Positions 1 to 7,772 of a DNA stretch of 64,000 nucleotides are shown here, piece by piece. This stretch comes from Site-B1 sp963722665. GTDB taxonomy: Bacteria; Bacteroidota; Bacteroidia; Flavobacteriales; Flavobacteriaceae. Made by a program: the position numbers and the translations under genes. The stretch lies in assembly GCA_963722665.1 (NCBI GenBank), contig CAVRNW010000042.1, forward strand, positions 49,458-113,457. Direction: 5' to 3'. Each line of letters starts with the position of its first letter. Positions within the stretch are counted from its first letter, which is position 1. The notes under the pieces are model-generated. The model made no database searches. It worked only from the letters and a program-made list of their open reading frames with translations, and was not told the DNA's origin.

Positions 1-1012
1 ACTTTTAGGAAAATCTGATCTGGAGATCTATAATACGTTTGATAAAGCATTCCGTGAAGATGCCGCATCATTTACGAATCCAAAAGGCTTATATACATAC
101 TTTTCTTTAATGGTTGATCTGTTTGATAAAGGTCAAAAACCGGCTCAGGACCTGTTTAATAAATATGATGATATTGTTGAAAAAATAGATTCTGAGATCA
201 AAAATTATACAACTAATTTAAACAAATTGGTTGTCAAGGAAGAGGCAGGGACAGAATTGACAAAGAAAGAAGAAAAATATAGAAGTTATTATGAAAGTTA
301 TTTAAGTGCCTATGATAAGGTTTCTGGTAGTATTGATTCTAAATTGGGTAGCAGGGCAAATTGTGACAACTTGATTCCTCTTTATAAAAAGGATTTTGAA
401 TCAAACAAAAATAACGGTATATGGTTAAAGAGAGCTGTTAATAGGATGGCATCAAAAGAATGTACTGACGATCCGTTATTCTTTAAACTCGTCAATGCAT
501 ATCATAATACCAATCCTTCAGCAGATACTGCGTATTACTTAGGTTACTTAAAAGACAAGGAAGGCAGAACAAGTGAAGCTATATCTTTCTATAATCAAGC
601 AATTGATCTGCAACCGGATTCTTTTGAAAAATCTAAAATCTTATATAAGATTGGTGATAAATTGAGAAAGAACGGGAACTATTCAGGAGCTAGAAATTAT
701 TACTATAAAGCATTAAAGGAAAATCCTTCAATGGGTAAAGTATACTTAGTGGTAGGACAAATGTATGCCAGTAGTGCTAATAGTTGTGGTGATGATAACT
801 TCACTAAACGAGCAGTGTATTGGAAAGCCGCAGAGGAATCCAGAAAAGCCGGTCGGGTTGATAGTAATTTATCCAGTACGGCAGCAAAACAAGCCGCCAA
901 CTACGAGGCAAAAGCACCTAGTAAAAGTGAGATCTTTGCAAAAGGAAATGCAGGAGAGACAATAAGTTTTAAGTGTTGGGTTGGAGGCAGTGTTAGAGTG
1001 CCAAACATATAA
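1..1012 (+). CDS. TPR-repeat protein, 5'-truncated by window edge
   Basis: The reading frame is open from base 2 through the ATG at 110, so this is the C-terminal part of a longer gene that begins outside the window. The visible product has a charged, helix-rich N-terminal half and TPR-like repeats further on (for example around visible residues 175-240 when counted from Met110, with alternating Gly/Ala/Tyr positions such as YYLGYLKDKEGRTSEAISFY). TPRs mediate protein-protein contacts. The stop overlaps the ATG of lptC (TAATG at 1010-1014), so the two are probably co-transcribed and translationally coupled. Flavobacteria often carry such a TPR protein directly before lptC; I infer an envelope role from that position only. 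The specific function is unknown. Confidence 0.85.
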   Translation, partial: LLGKSDLEIYNTFDKAFREDAASFTNPKGLYTYFSLMVDLFDKGQKPAQDLFNKYDDIVEKIDSEIKNYTTNLNKLVVKEEAGTELTKKEEKYRSYYESYLSAYDKVSGSIDSKLGSRANCDNLIPLYKKDFESNKNNGIWLKRAVNRMASKECTDDPLFFKLVNAYHNTNPSADTAYYLGYLKDKEGRTSEAISFYNQAIDLQPDSFEKSKILYKIGDKLRKNGNYSGARNYYYKALKENPSMGKVYLVVGQMYASSANSCGDDNFTKRAVYWKAAEESRKAGRVDSNLSSTAAKQAANYEAKAPSKSEIFAKGNAGETISFKCWVGGSVRVPNI

Positions 1013-1566
1013 TGAAATTAAATTTAAAGAAAATACTTCAAGGCATGGTCACAGTTTTAACTGTGACTTTGTTTTTTTGTTGTGAAAGTAATTTTAAAGA
1101 AGTTCAGCAAATTGGGATTTCTCAAAATGAACCAATAGGCATTGCTGAAAATATCAATTTAAAATATACAGATTCCGGTAAAGTGCAAGCACACTTGATA
1201 AGCGATAAAATGTACGATTATAGTAATTTGGACTTTCCATACTCCGAGTTTACTGAAGGAATTACACTGGATTTGTATGATTCAAATAATCAAAAAAGTA
1301 CCATTATATCGGATTATGCTATCGTTTACGACAAAACAAATTTAATAGACTTGATTGGGAATGTGGTATTAACGACTCATGATGGCAAACGACTAGATGC
1401 TCAACAATTATATTTTGATCAGGAAAAAGAATGGCTGTTTACAAATAAACCGGTTAAATTTGCTGACAATGAGCAAATAATCAATGGCAATGGGTTCGAT
1501 TCTAATATGGATTTTACAAAGTCAAGAGTATTAGAAATCACAGGAATTGTTTATCTTGACGAATAA
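1012..1566 (+). CDS. lptC: LPS export periplasmic lipoprotein LptC
   Basis: A 184-residue protein with an N-terminal hydrophobic segment and a cysteine pair at residues 23-24 (LFFCCESN), giving a lipoprotein-type signal. The rest is beta-rich and has the LptC/OstA look: a repeated pattern of short strands, and phrases such as LIGNVVLTTHDGKRLDAQQL near residues 115-134 that are typical of LptC and LptA domains. LptC links the LptBFG ABC transporter to the periplasmic LPS bridge. The start overlaps the upstream TPR gene stop by one base. The downstream small membrane gene begins 32 bases later and the set looks like one operon. The Bacteroidota form is a lipoprotein rather than a protein with an uncleaved anchor, which fits the cysteines here. 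Confidence 0.85.
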   Translation: MKLNLKKILQGMVTVLTVTLFFCCESNFKEVQQIGISQNEPIGIAENINLKYTDSGKVQAHLISDKMYDYSNLDFPYSEFTEGITLDLYDSNNQKSTIISDYAIVYDKTNLIDLIGNVVLTTHDGKRLDAQQLYFDQEKEWLFTNKPVKFADNEQIINGNGFDSNMDFTKSRVLEITGIVYLDE

Positions 1567-1598
1567 TTAATCAGCTTTATTTATAATTTTTTAAAAAC

Positions 1599-1793
1599 AT
1601 GAAACTATTAGGTTTTTTTCAATATGTATATCTGGTTTTTGCAGTACTTTTTTTGTACGATGCTTACACGCAATGGTCCAATGACAATGGAAGCAGGGCA
1701 TTAATGTCTTTATTGCTTGCGGCATTAGCAATTTTTATTTTCTTTTTCAGAAAACGATTCAGAAAGAAATTCGAAGACAAGAACAAACAGTAA
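1599..1793 (+). CDS. small two-helix membrane protein, unknown function
   Basis: A 64-residue protein with two predicted hydrophobic segments (about residues 5-23 and 35-51) separated by a short polar loop containing DNGSR, and a very basic C-terminal tail (KRFRKKFEDKNKQ) that should lie in the cytoplasm by the positive-inside rule. It starts at ATG 1599, 32 bases after lptC, and ends 3 bases before the CorC-type gene, so it is almost certainly in the same transcript. I do not recognise a named family. Position between lptC and a CBS-domain membrane protein is the only clue to function. Confidence 0.7.
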   Translation: MKLLGFFQYVYLVFAVLFLYDAYTQWSNDNGSRALMSLLLAALAIFIFFFRKRFRKKFEDKNKQ

Positions 1794-1796
1794 AAT

Positions 1797-3086
1797 ATGC
1801 ATATAGATATAGTAATTATAATTGTATCGTTACTTCTTTCAGCCTTTTTTTCAGGAATGGAAATTGCTTATGTATCTTCCAACAAAATACATATTGAAAT
1901 TGAAAAAAAGCAAAATGACTTCATTGCAAAGATCCTCACTAATTTAACCAAAAAGCCCTCGAAGTTTATGGCGACCATGCTTATTGGTAACAATATTGCA
2001 TTAGTTGTTTATGGATTTTTTATGGGTGATCTTTTGATGAAATGGTTTGAATCATTGTTGCCTTCATCAAGTGGATTTATCAACGCAGCCCTAACAGATT
2101 TTAACTTGTTGTCCCAAACCATAATATCTACATTAATCATTCTGTTTACTGCCGAGTTTTTACCAAAAGTATTTTTTCAGGTGTATTCCAACACACTCAT
2201 TAAATTTTTTGCCGTTCCGGCATATGTTTTCTATTTATTTTTTGGTATCATATCTAATTTTGTGATGTGGATTACAAATGTGATACTCAGGAAATTCTTC
2301 AAAACAGAAGGAGATAACGTTCAGCTTGCATTTACAAAAATTGAATTGGGTAATTATATTAGTGAACAAATGGAATCTGTTGAAGAAAGTGATAATGTTG
2401 ATTCTGAAATACAAATATTTCAAAATGCCTTGGAGTTTTCTGAAGTAAAGGCGCGTGAGATCATGGTTCCCAGGACAGAAATAACGGCAGTTGAGCTGCA
2501 TGAAAACCCAAACACATTAAGTTCTATATTTACAGACACAGGTTATTCAAAAATACTGGTTTATAAAGATACGATCGATGATATTTTAGGATACATTCAT
2601 TCCTTTGAATTATTTAAAAGACCAAAAACGATCAAGTCCATAATTCTTCCCGTTGAATTTGTTCCAGAGACTATGCTGATCAAGGATATATTAAATAATC
2701 TTACTAAAAAAAGAAAAAGTATTGCAGTAGTATTGGATGAATATGGTGGAACTGCAGGAATATTGACTGTTGAAGATATAGTAGAAGAGTTATTTGGCGA
2801 GATTGAGGATGAGCATGATACAGTTGAACTTATTGAGGAAAAAATTGATGAAAAAAATTATAAATTATCAGCACGTCTTGAGGTTGATTACATCAACGAA
2901 ACATATAAATTAAATCTACCTGATGATGAAAATTATGAAACAATTGGAGGTCTCATCTTAAATCATTTCGAGAAGATACCCGTGAAGGGGGACCAGGTTA
3001 CAATAGATGGTTTTCAATTTACAATCCTTGAGGTTTCAAATACAAAGGTAGAACTTGTTCATCTTGAAATTAATGACAAGCAATAA
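1797..3086 (+). CDS. CNNM/CorC-type transporter (DUF21 + CBS pair + CorC_HlyC)
   Basis: A 429-residue protein of the family often labelled hemolysin or CorC/GldE-like. Residues 1 to about 180 form the DUF21 membrane domain with several hydrophobic helices (SAFFSGMEIAYVSSNK near the N-terminus is typical). A CBS-domain pair follows at about 200-325 (REIMVPRTEITAV; VLDEYGGTAGILTVEDIVEE), and a CorC_HlyC domain closes the protein at about 345-425 (NYETIGGLILNHFEKIPVKG). Family members are linked to Mg2+/Co2+ efflux or sensing. The paralogue GldE supports gliding in Flavobacterium, but nothing here separates GldE from the general family. It starts 3 bases after the small membrane protein and is followed by 95 bases before the PpiD-like gene. 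Confidence 0.88.
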   Translation: MHIDIVIIIVSLLLSAFFSGMEIAYVSSNKIHIEIEKKQNDFIAKILTNLTKKPSKFMATMLIGNNIALVVYGFFMGDLLMKWFESLLPSSSGFINAALTDFNLLSQTIISTLIILFTAEFLPKVFFQVYSNTLIKFFAVPAYVFYLFFGIISNFVMWITNVILRKFFKTEGDNVQLAFTKIELGNYISEQMESVEESDNVDSEIQIFQNALEFSEVKAREIMVPRTEITAVELHENPNTLSSIFTDTGYSKILVYKDTIDDILGYIHSFELFKRPKTIKSIILPVEFVPETMLIKDILNNLTKKRKSIAVVLDEYGGTAGILTVEDIVEELFGEIEDEHDTVELIEEKIDEKNYKLSARLEVDYINETYKLNLPDDENYETIGGLILNHFEKIPVKGDQVTIDGFQFTILEVSNTKVELVHLEINDKQ

Positions 3087-3144
3087 TTCCTGTTTTTTAA
3101 CTTAATTAATGTCTTTACTCCTTTTATTATTAATTATAAAATGG

Positions 3145-3152
3145 TATTTTCG
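3145..3152 (+). promoter_or_regulatory. possible -7 box for the PpiD-like gene
   Basis: TATTTTCG resembles the Bacteroidota TAnnTTTG -7 element with one mismatch. It lies 30 bases before the ATG. A TTTT at 3122-3125 is 19 bases upstream, in place of TTTG. The match is weak, and the gene could also be read from upstream. Confidence 0.35.
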
Positions 3153-3181
3153 CGCACAATATTTTAACAACAATTTACCCA

Positions 3182-5338
3182 ATGGCAGTTTTAAATAAAA
3201 TTAGACAACGCTCACTTTTCTTGATAATAGTTATTGCCTTAGCTCTTTTTTCATTCGTTTTGGCAGATCTGTTTAAAAACAGTGGGGCTTTAACCAGTAA
3301 ATCTCAAAATATTATTGCCACAATTAACGGAGTGGATATTTCCCGGGAAGATTTTTTACGCCAGGTTGAAGGAGTTCAAAGACAGTTAGGACCTTCAGCT
3401 TCTAGTTCTCAGGCAATGAACAGAGTATGGGATAGAGAAGTTCGTCGTGTTATTATGGAAAACCAATTTGATGAATTAGGTTTTACCGTTGAAAATGAAC
3501 AAATGAAAGAACTTATAAAGACACGATATGGCCAGGATCCTACTTTTTTAAATGAAGATGGTGTTTTTGATGAAGGGAAACTAAACGAGTTTTTAGCCAA
3601 TTTAAAGGCAAATGCTAAATCTGACGCAAATAGTCAGGCACTGTATAACCAGTGGCTGGAAACAGAAGCTAATTTAGCGATATCGGCCAAAGAACAGGCC
3701 TATTATAACATGGTAAAGGCAGGAGTTACTGCCACAGTTGCTGAAGGTAAAATGGAACACGAATTAGAAAACAATAAAGTAGATTTAAAATTTGTTCAAA
3801 TTCCTTACAGCTCAATTATTGATAGCACCATTACTGTTAGCAAATCTGAAATAAGTGATTATATAAAGAAACATCCAAAGGAGTTTGAAGTAGAAGCTAC
3901 CAGAAATATAAATTATGTTCTTTTTATAGAAGAAGCAACACTTGGGGATGAGAATGCGATTAAAGAAGAGTTGATCGAATTATTGACCGATAGAGTGGAA
4001 TATAATGAAGTCACCAAATCTAACGATACTATTACAGGTTTTTCAAAAGTAGTGAATAATGAAAGCTTTGTTAACGTAATTGCGGGTTCTGATATTAAAT
4101 ATGACAATAGGTTTTTATTCAAAAAAGATATTCCTGTTACCTATGCCGACAGTGTGTTTAATTTAAACAAAGGCGAAGTATATGGTCCTTACAAGGACGC
4201 AGGTTATTATAAACTCACCAAACTGGTTGATGTAACCCAATTACCGGATTCAGTGAAAGCGAGGCATATATTAATTCCTTTTGTTGGTGCAGCCAGTGCA
4301 GATCCTGTAAAAGTTACGCAAACAGAAGCTGAAGCAAAAGTGACTGCAGATAGTTTAGCCACTATATTAAAAAAGAACCGATCAAAGTTTTCAGGATTTG
4401 TTAAGGAGTTCTCCTCAGATCAGGGAAGTATTGAAAAGGAAGGTCGTTATGATTGGTATACATACAATACTATGGTATCGGAATTCAGGGACTTTACTTT
4501 TAAAGGTAAAACAGGAGATCTGGGAGTAGTAAAAACAGCTTATGGATTTCATATTATAGAAATAGAAGGACAAAAGAATGATCAAAGAGTTGTTAAACTA
4601 GCTACTATTGCGAGAAAGATTCAGCCTTCAGAACAAACAATTGATGATGTATTTACCAATACATCTAAATTTGAAATAGCAATTGAAAAAGCCGATTTAC
4701 AGGAAGTAGCAAAAGAAAACAATTATGTAGTTCGTCCGGTGAATGGTATAAAACTGTTGCAAGAAAATATTCCGGGAGTCGGTGATCAGCGTTCCATTGT
4801 TAAGTGGGCATTTGAAGATGAAAGAAAAGTTGGTGACACAGATAGATTTAATCTTCCTGGAGGAGGTTATGTGGTGATTCAGTTATCTGCAATAAATAAA
4901 AAAGGACTTATGAATGTAGAGGATGCATCAGCAACTGTACTACCTATTGTAAGAAAGAAGAAAAAAGCAGAACAGATCATGAATAGTGTTAAGGCTACAA
5001 CAGTTCAGGGAGTTGCTGACGAGCATAATCAATCTGTTAGAACGGCATTAGCAGTCAATATGAAGAATCCAACACTTTCAGGAGCAGGTCGGGAACCTAA
5101 AGTAGTAGGTGCTGCTTTTGGTTTGAAAGAAGGTGCAACATCTAGCTTAATTGAAGGAAATAATGGTGTATACATGTTGGAGGTTACAAAAAGTACTCCA
5201 GCTGTCAAGTTGGATAATTACCAGGCTATGGCCAATCAAATTACATCCAGCCGAATGACATCTGTTAATTCGTCATTGTTCAACGCACTTAAATCGGCAG
5301 CTGAAATAGAAGATAACAGAGCACAAACTGTACAGTAA
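3182..5338 (+). CDS. PpiD-like periplasmic peptidyl-prolyl isomerase / SurA N-terminal domain protein
   Basis: A 718-residue protein with one N-terminal membrane anchor (about residues 12-30, SLFLIIVIALALFSFVLADL) and the PpiD/SurA_N layout: a long helical chaperone region to about 355, one parvulin PPIC domain from about 359 (VKARHILIPF) to about 463 (YGFHIIEIEG), then a further parvulin-like region without clear catalytic motifs to the C-terminus. PpiD-type proteins are inner-membrane-anchored folding helpers at the Sec exit that assist outer-membrane and secreted proteins. The gene follows the LptC/CorC operon and is closed by a strong bidirectional terminator, so it is the last plus-strand gene of this block. 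Confidence 0.87.
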   Translation: MAVLNKIRQRSLFLIIVIALALFSFVLADLFKNSGALTSKSQNIIATINGVDISREDFLRQVEGVQRQLGPSASSSQAMNRVWDREVRRVIMENQFDELGFTVENEQMKELIKTRYGQDPTFLNEDGVFDEGKLNEFLANLKANAKSDANSQALYNQWLETEANLAISAKEQAYYNMVKAGVTATVAEGKMEHELENNKVDLKFVQIPYSSIIDSTITVSKSEISDYIKKHPKEFEVEATRNINYVLFIEEATLGDENAIKEELIELLTDRVEYNEVTKSNDTITGFSKVVNNESFVNVIAGSDIKYDNRFLFKKDIPVTYADSVFNLNKGEVYGPYKDAGYYKLTKLVDVTQLPDSVKARHILIPFVGAASADPVKVTQTEAEAKVTADSLATILKKNRSKFSGFVKEFSSDQGSIEKEGRYDWYTYNTMVSEFRDFTFKGKTGDLGVVKTAYGFHIIEIEGQKNDQRVVKLATIARKIQPSEQTIDDVFTNTSKFEIAIEKADLQEVAKENNYVVRPVNGIKLLQENIPGVGDQRSIVKWAFEDERKVGDTDRFNLPGGGYVVIQLSAINKKGLMNVEDASATVLPIVRKKKKAEQIMNSVKATTVQGVADEHNQSVRTALAVNMKNPTLSGAGREPKVVGAAFGLKEGATSSLIEGNNGVYMLEVTKSTPAVKLDNYQAMANQITSSRMTSVNSSLFNALKSAAEIEDNRAQTVQ

Positions 5339-5354
5339 ATATTATAATTCACAT

Positions 5355-5390
5355 AAAAAAACCCTTTTGAGATATCAAAAGGGTTTTTTT
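5355..5390. terminator. bidirectional rho-independent terminator
   Basis: A long near-perfect inverted repeat: an A-run plus ACCCTTTTGA pairs with TCAAAAGGGT plus a T-run around a short GATA loop. It sits between the convergent PpiD-like and GHMP kinase genes and can serve both strands. It just overlaps the last codon of the minus-strand gene. Confidence 0.9.
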
Positions 5391-6297
5391 ATATTAGCAT
5401 GTCTTCAAAACTTAAAATTGTAGGATATCCTCTGTTCTTAAAATAGTTCATATCCTCTAAATTTCCGGTTGCCAGAATAAAGTCTCCACCCCATGCCCCA
5501 AGGCTCTTGATGGTTCCTTTGTAATCTTTAAACAGAGTTTCTTTAACGGATTTTATTCCGATAATATCAGAGATCATTTTTTCATGATCAGTGATCAGCG
5601 ACTCAAATTCATTTAAACCTGAACAGTTTAAAATCTGAGTAGTCAATTTACTTACAGCTGATATTTTAGTTTTGATTAGTTTTTTCCTTTTGTTATAAGT
5701 TGAAATACCTTTTCTGCTATCCTGTTTTTTGTTAAGATGGATGAAAAACAAATGGTCACTGAACTCAGGATTAAAATCAACAGGTTTGATTTGTCTGCTT
5801 TTTCTCTTTAACTGATAGGTAATAGCTGAATTATTTTGAGCACAAGCAATATCATATCCGCTACCACCAAAGGTCATGTCTAAAAGTTTGTAAGCGTTAA
5901 CATTTGCCCAGTTGGCGATATTATTTATAAGCGTTGATGAGCTGCCTAATCCCCATGATCTGGGAAATTCTAATTTAGTAGTAATATGATATCCCGTATC
6001 AGAATTTAGAAAATCAGGATTCAAACTTTTAGCGGCATTCAATATATCTGCCAGTCTGATGGATACATCATTTTTTTGTATAGTCTTGATCTTTGTTTTG
6101 TTTAAAAAAAACGAACCCTCAAACCATGTTTTTCCGGTCTCATCTATGCTTTTCCAAAACAGCTTGGGTTCATTGATCGGTTTCACAATTAAGGATTGAC
6201 CAAATTTTGCAGGAACTGCAAGGGCTAGGGCACCATCCAGAACAACATATTCACCGGTTATCAATAATTTTCCTCTACTGTAAAAGGTCTTCATCAA
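5389..6297 (-). CDS. GYDIA-family GHMP kinase (probable mevalonate-pathway kinase)
   Basis: A 302-residue GHMP-superfamily kinase. Visible motifs are the N-terminal SRGKLLITGEYVVLDGA (residues 7-23), the phosphate-binding GHMP loop PRSWGLGSSST (112-122) and a GYDIA motif at 147-151, which names the Bacteroidota subfamily. GHMP kinases phosphorylate small metabolites. The gene begins only one base after the HMG-CoA reductase gene ends, so the pair is co-transcribed, and I infer that it acts on mevalonate or phosphomevalonate to supply isopentenyl diphosphate. Which of the two is the substrate cannot be read from the sequence. The shared terminator at 5355-5390 ends the transcript. Confidence 0.85.
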   Translation of the reverse strand: MMKTFYSRGKLLITGEYVVLDGALALAVPAKFGQSLIVKPINEPKLFWKSIDETGKTWFEGSFFLNKTKIKTIQKNDVSIRLADILNAAKSLNPDFLNSDTGYHITTKLEFPRSWGLGSSSTLINNIANWANVNAYKLLDMTFGGSGYDIACAQNNSAITYQLKRKSRQIKPVDFNPEFSDHLFFIHLNKKQDSRKGISTYNKRKKLIKTKISAVSKLTTQILNCSGLNEFESLITDHEKMISDIIGIKSVKETLFKDYKGTIKSLGAWGGDFILATGNLEDMNYFKNRGYPTILSFEDMLI

Positions 6298-6298
6298 A

Positions 6299-7621
6299 TT
6301 AATGCTTGCTTCTTAAATTATTTATAGCTTCTACTACCGCGCTATGTGTAATCAAATTGGTTTTAAAATAATCTATTATTATTACTTTTTCATCTTCATT
6401 TGCATGAAACTGATTCAAGATATTCATCAAATGCATTTTCATATGACCTTCTTGAATGCCTGTTGTAATTAATGATCTGATAGCTGCAAAATTTTGTGCT
6501 AAACCGGCGACAGCCACAATTTGCATGAGCTCTCTGGCAGTTGGATGGTGTAACAATTCTAAAGCTAGTTTTACTAACGGATGCAAATTGGTTAATCCGC
6601 CAACCGTTCCCAAAGCCAATGGTAACTCTATCCAGAAAGAGAAGATACCATTTTCAATTTTCGCATGTGTTAAACTGGAATATCGCCCGTTTCTGGCAGC
6701 ATAAGCATGAACCCCGGCTTCAACAGCTCTAAAGTCGTTTCCAGTTGCCAGAACGACAGCATCAACCCCATTCATGACCCCTTTGTTGTGTGTAACCGCT
6801 CTGTAAGGTTCTACTTCTGCAATGTTTACTGCTTGTAGAAATTTGTTAGCAAATTCTTCCGCATTTAAAGTTTTATCCTCGTTCAATTCAGAAACACGGC
6901 AATTTACTTCAGCTCTTACCAGACAATCCGGTACATAATTAGACAAAATACTCATAATAATCTGAATATTTTTTTCTTCAGGGCTGAATTCATCATAGGT
7001 CTCAGCCCCATGTTTAAAAGTAGAAGCAAATTGTTCCAGGCAAGAATTTATAAAATTGGCCCCCATCGCATCAAGCGTTTCAAACGTCGCATGCAACTGA
7101 TAATAATTTTTTAAATCTTTTGTTTTGTTCCTAAGTTCGATATCCAAAATACCTCCACCTCTCTTATCCATATTTTGAGTGATGGGTTTTGAATCCTTGA
7201 TAAGTTTAGGCTTAATTGCATTAAAAAAAGATTGTAGTTTTTCAAATTTACCATTAAATGTAAAATGAACTTGCCCGATCTTTGTTGTAGAAATTATTTT
7301 AGCTTTAAAACCGCCTCGTTCCAGCCAAAATTTAGCCGATTTACTGGCAGCCGCAACCACAGAACTCTCCTCTATGGCCATAGGTATGGCATATAGTGTG
7401 TCGTTAATAAGAAAATTAGGGGCGACTCCAAATGGGAGATAGTAGTTCGTTAATGTATTTTCAATGAATTCGTCATGTAACTTTTGTAAAATCTTATCAT
7501 CATTCCAATACTGTTTTATAACATTGGCCGCATCTTCATTGCTCGGAAAATAGGTGTCTACGATCCAATCAATTTTTTTTTGTTTAGATAATTTTGAAAA
7601 ACCAGATATTGATTTGCTCAT
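6299..7621 (-). CDS. hydroxymethylglutaryl-CoA reductase, class II
   Basis: A 440-residue class II (so-called degradative type) HMG-CoA reductase. The catalytic signatures are present: EESS with the active-site Glu near residues 84-85, DAMG at 184-187, HNKGVMNG with Lys280, a nucleotide-binding GTVGG at 338-342 and a C-terminal His region (EGHMKMH, His392/395). The enzyme interconverts HMG-CoA and mevalonate. Paired with the GHMP kinase immediately downstream, it more likely works in mevalonate synthesis for isoprenoids than in degradation. It is the first gene of the minus-strand unit; a TATCTTTG -7 box lies 21 bases upstream of its ATG. Confidence 0.93.
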   Translation of the reverse strand: MSKSISGFSKLSKQKKIDWIVDTYFPSNEDAANVIKQYWNDDKILQKLHDEFIENTLTNYYLPFGVAPNFLINDTLYAIPMAIEESSVVAAASKSAKFWLERGGFKAKIISTTKIGQVHFTFNGKFEKLQSFFNAIKPKLIKDSKPITQNMDKRGGGILDIELRNKTKDLKNYYQLHATFETLDAMGANFINSCLEQFASTFKHGAETYDEFSPEEKNIQIIMSILSNYVPDCLVRAEVNCRVSELNEDKTLNAEEFANKFLQAVNIAEVEPYRAVTHNKGVMNGVDAVVLATGNDFRAVEAGVHAYAARNGRYSSLTHAKIENGIFSFWIELPLALGTVGGLTNLHPLVKLALELLHHPTARELMQIVAVAGLAQNFAAIRSLITTGIQEGHMKMHLMNILNQFHANEDEKVIIIDYFKTNLITHSAVVEAINNLRSKH

Positions 7622-7642
7622 TTTTTAATAAAATTTAAAAAA

Positions 7643-7650
7643 CAAAGATA
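7643..7650 (-). promoter_or_regulatory. -7 promoter box for the HMG-CoA reductase/GHMP kinase unit
   Basis: On the minus strand the sequence reads TATCTTTG, a full match to the Bacteroidota TAnnTTTG element. I see no clear TTTG at the expected -33 distance, so only the -7 half is supported. Confidence 0.5.
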
Positions 7651-7772
7651 CCAAGTTGGCTCAAATATTGACGGAATTGTTATTAAATACTACTAATTAA
7701 GTACTCATTAATGCTATTTTTTGCATTATTTTTATTAAACTTGACATTAATTTGGCTAATGAAAAAAATAAG

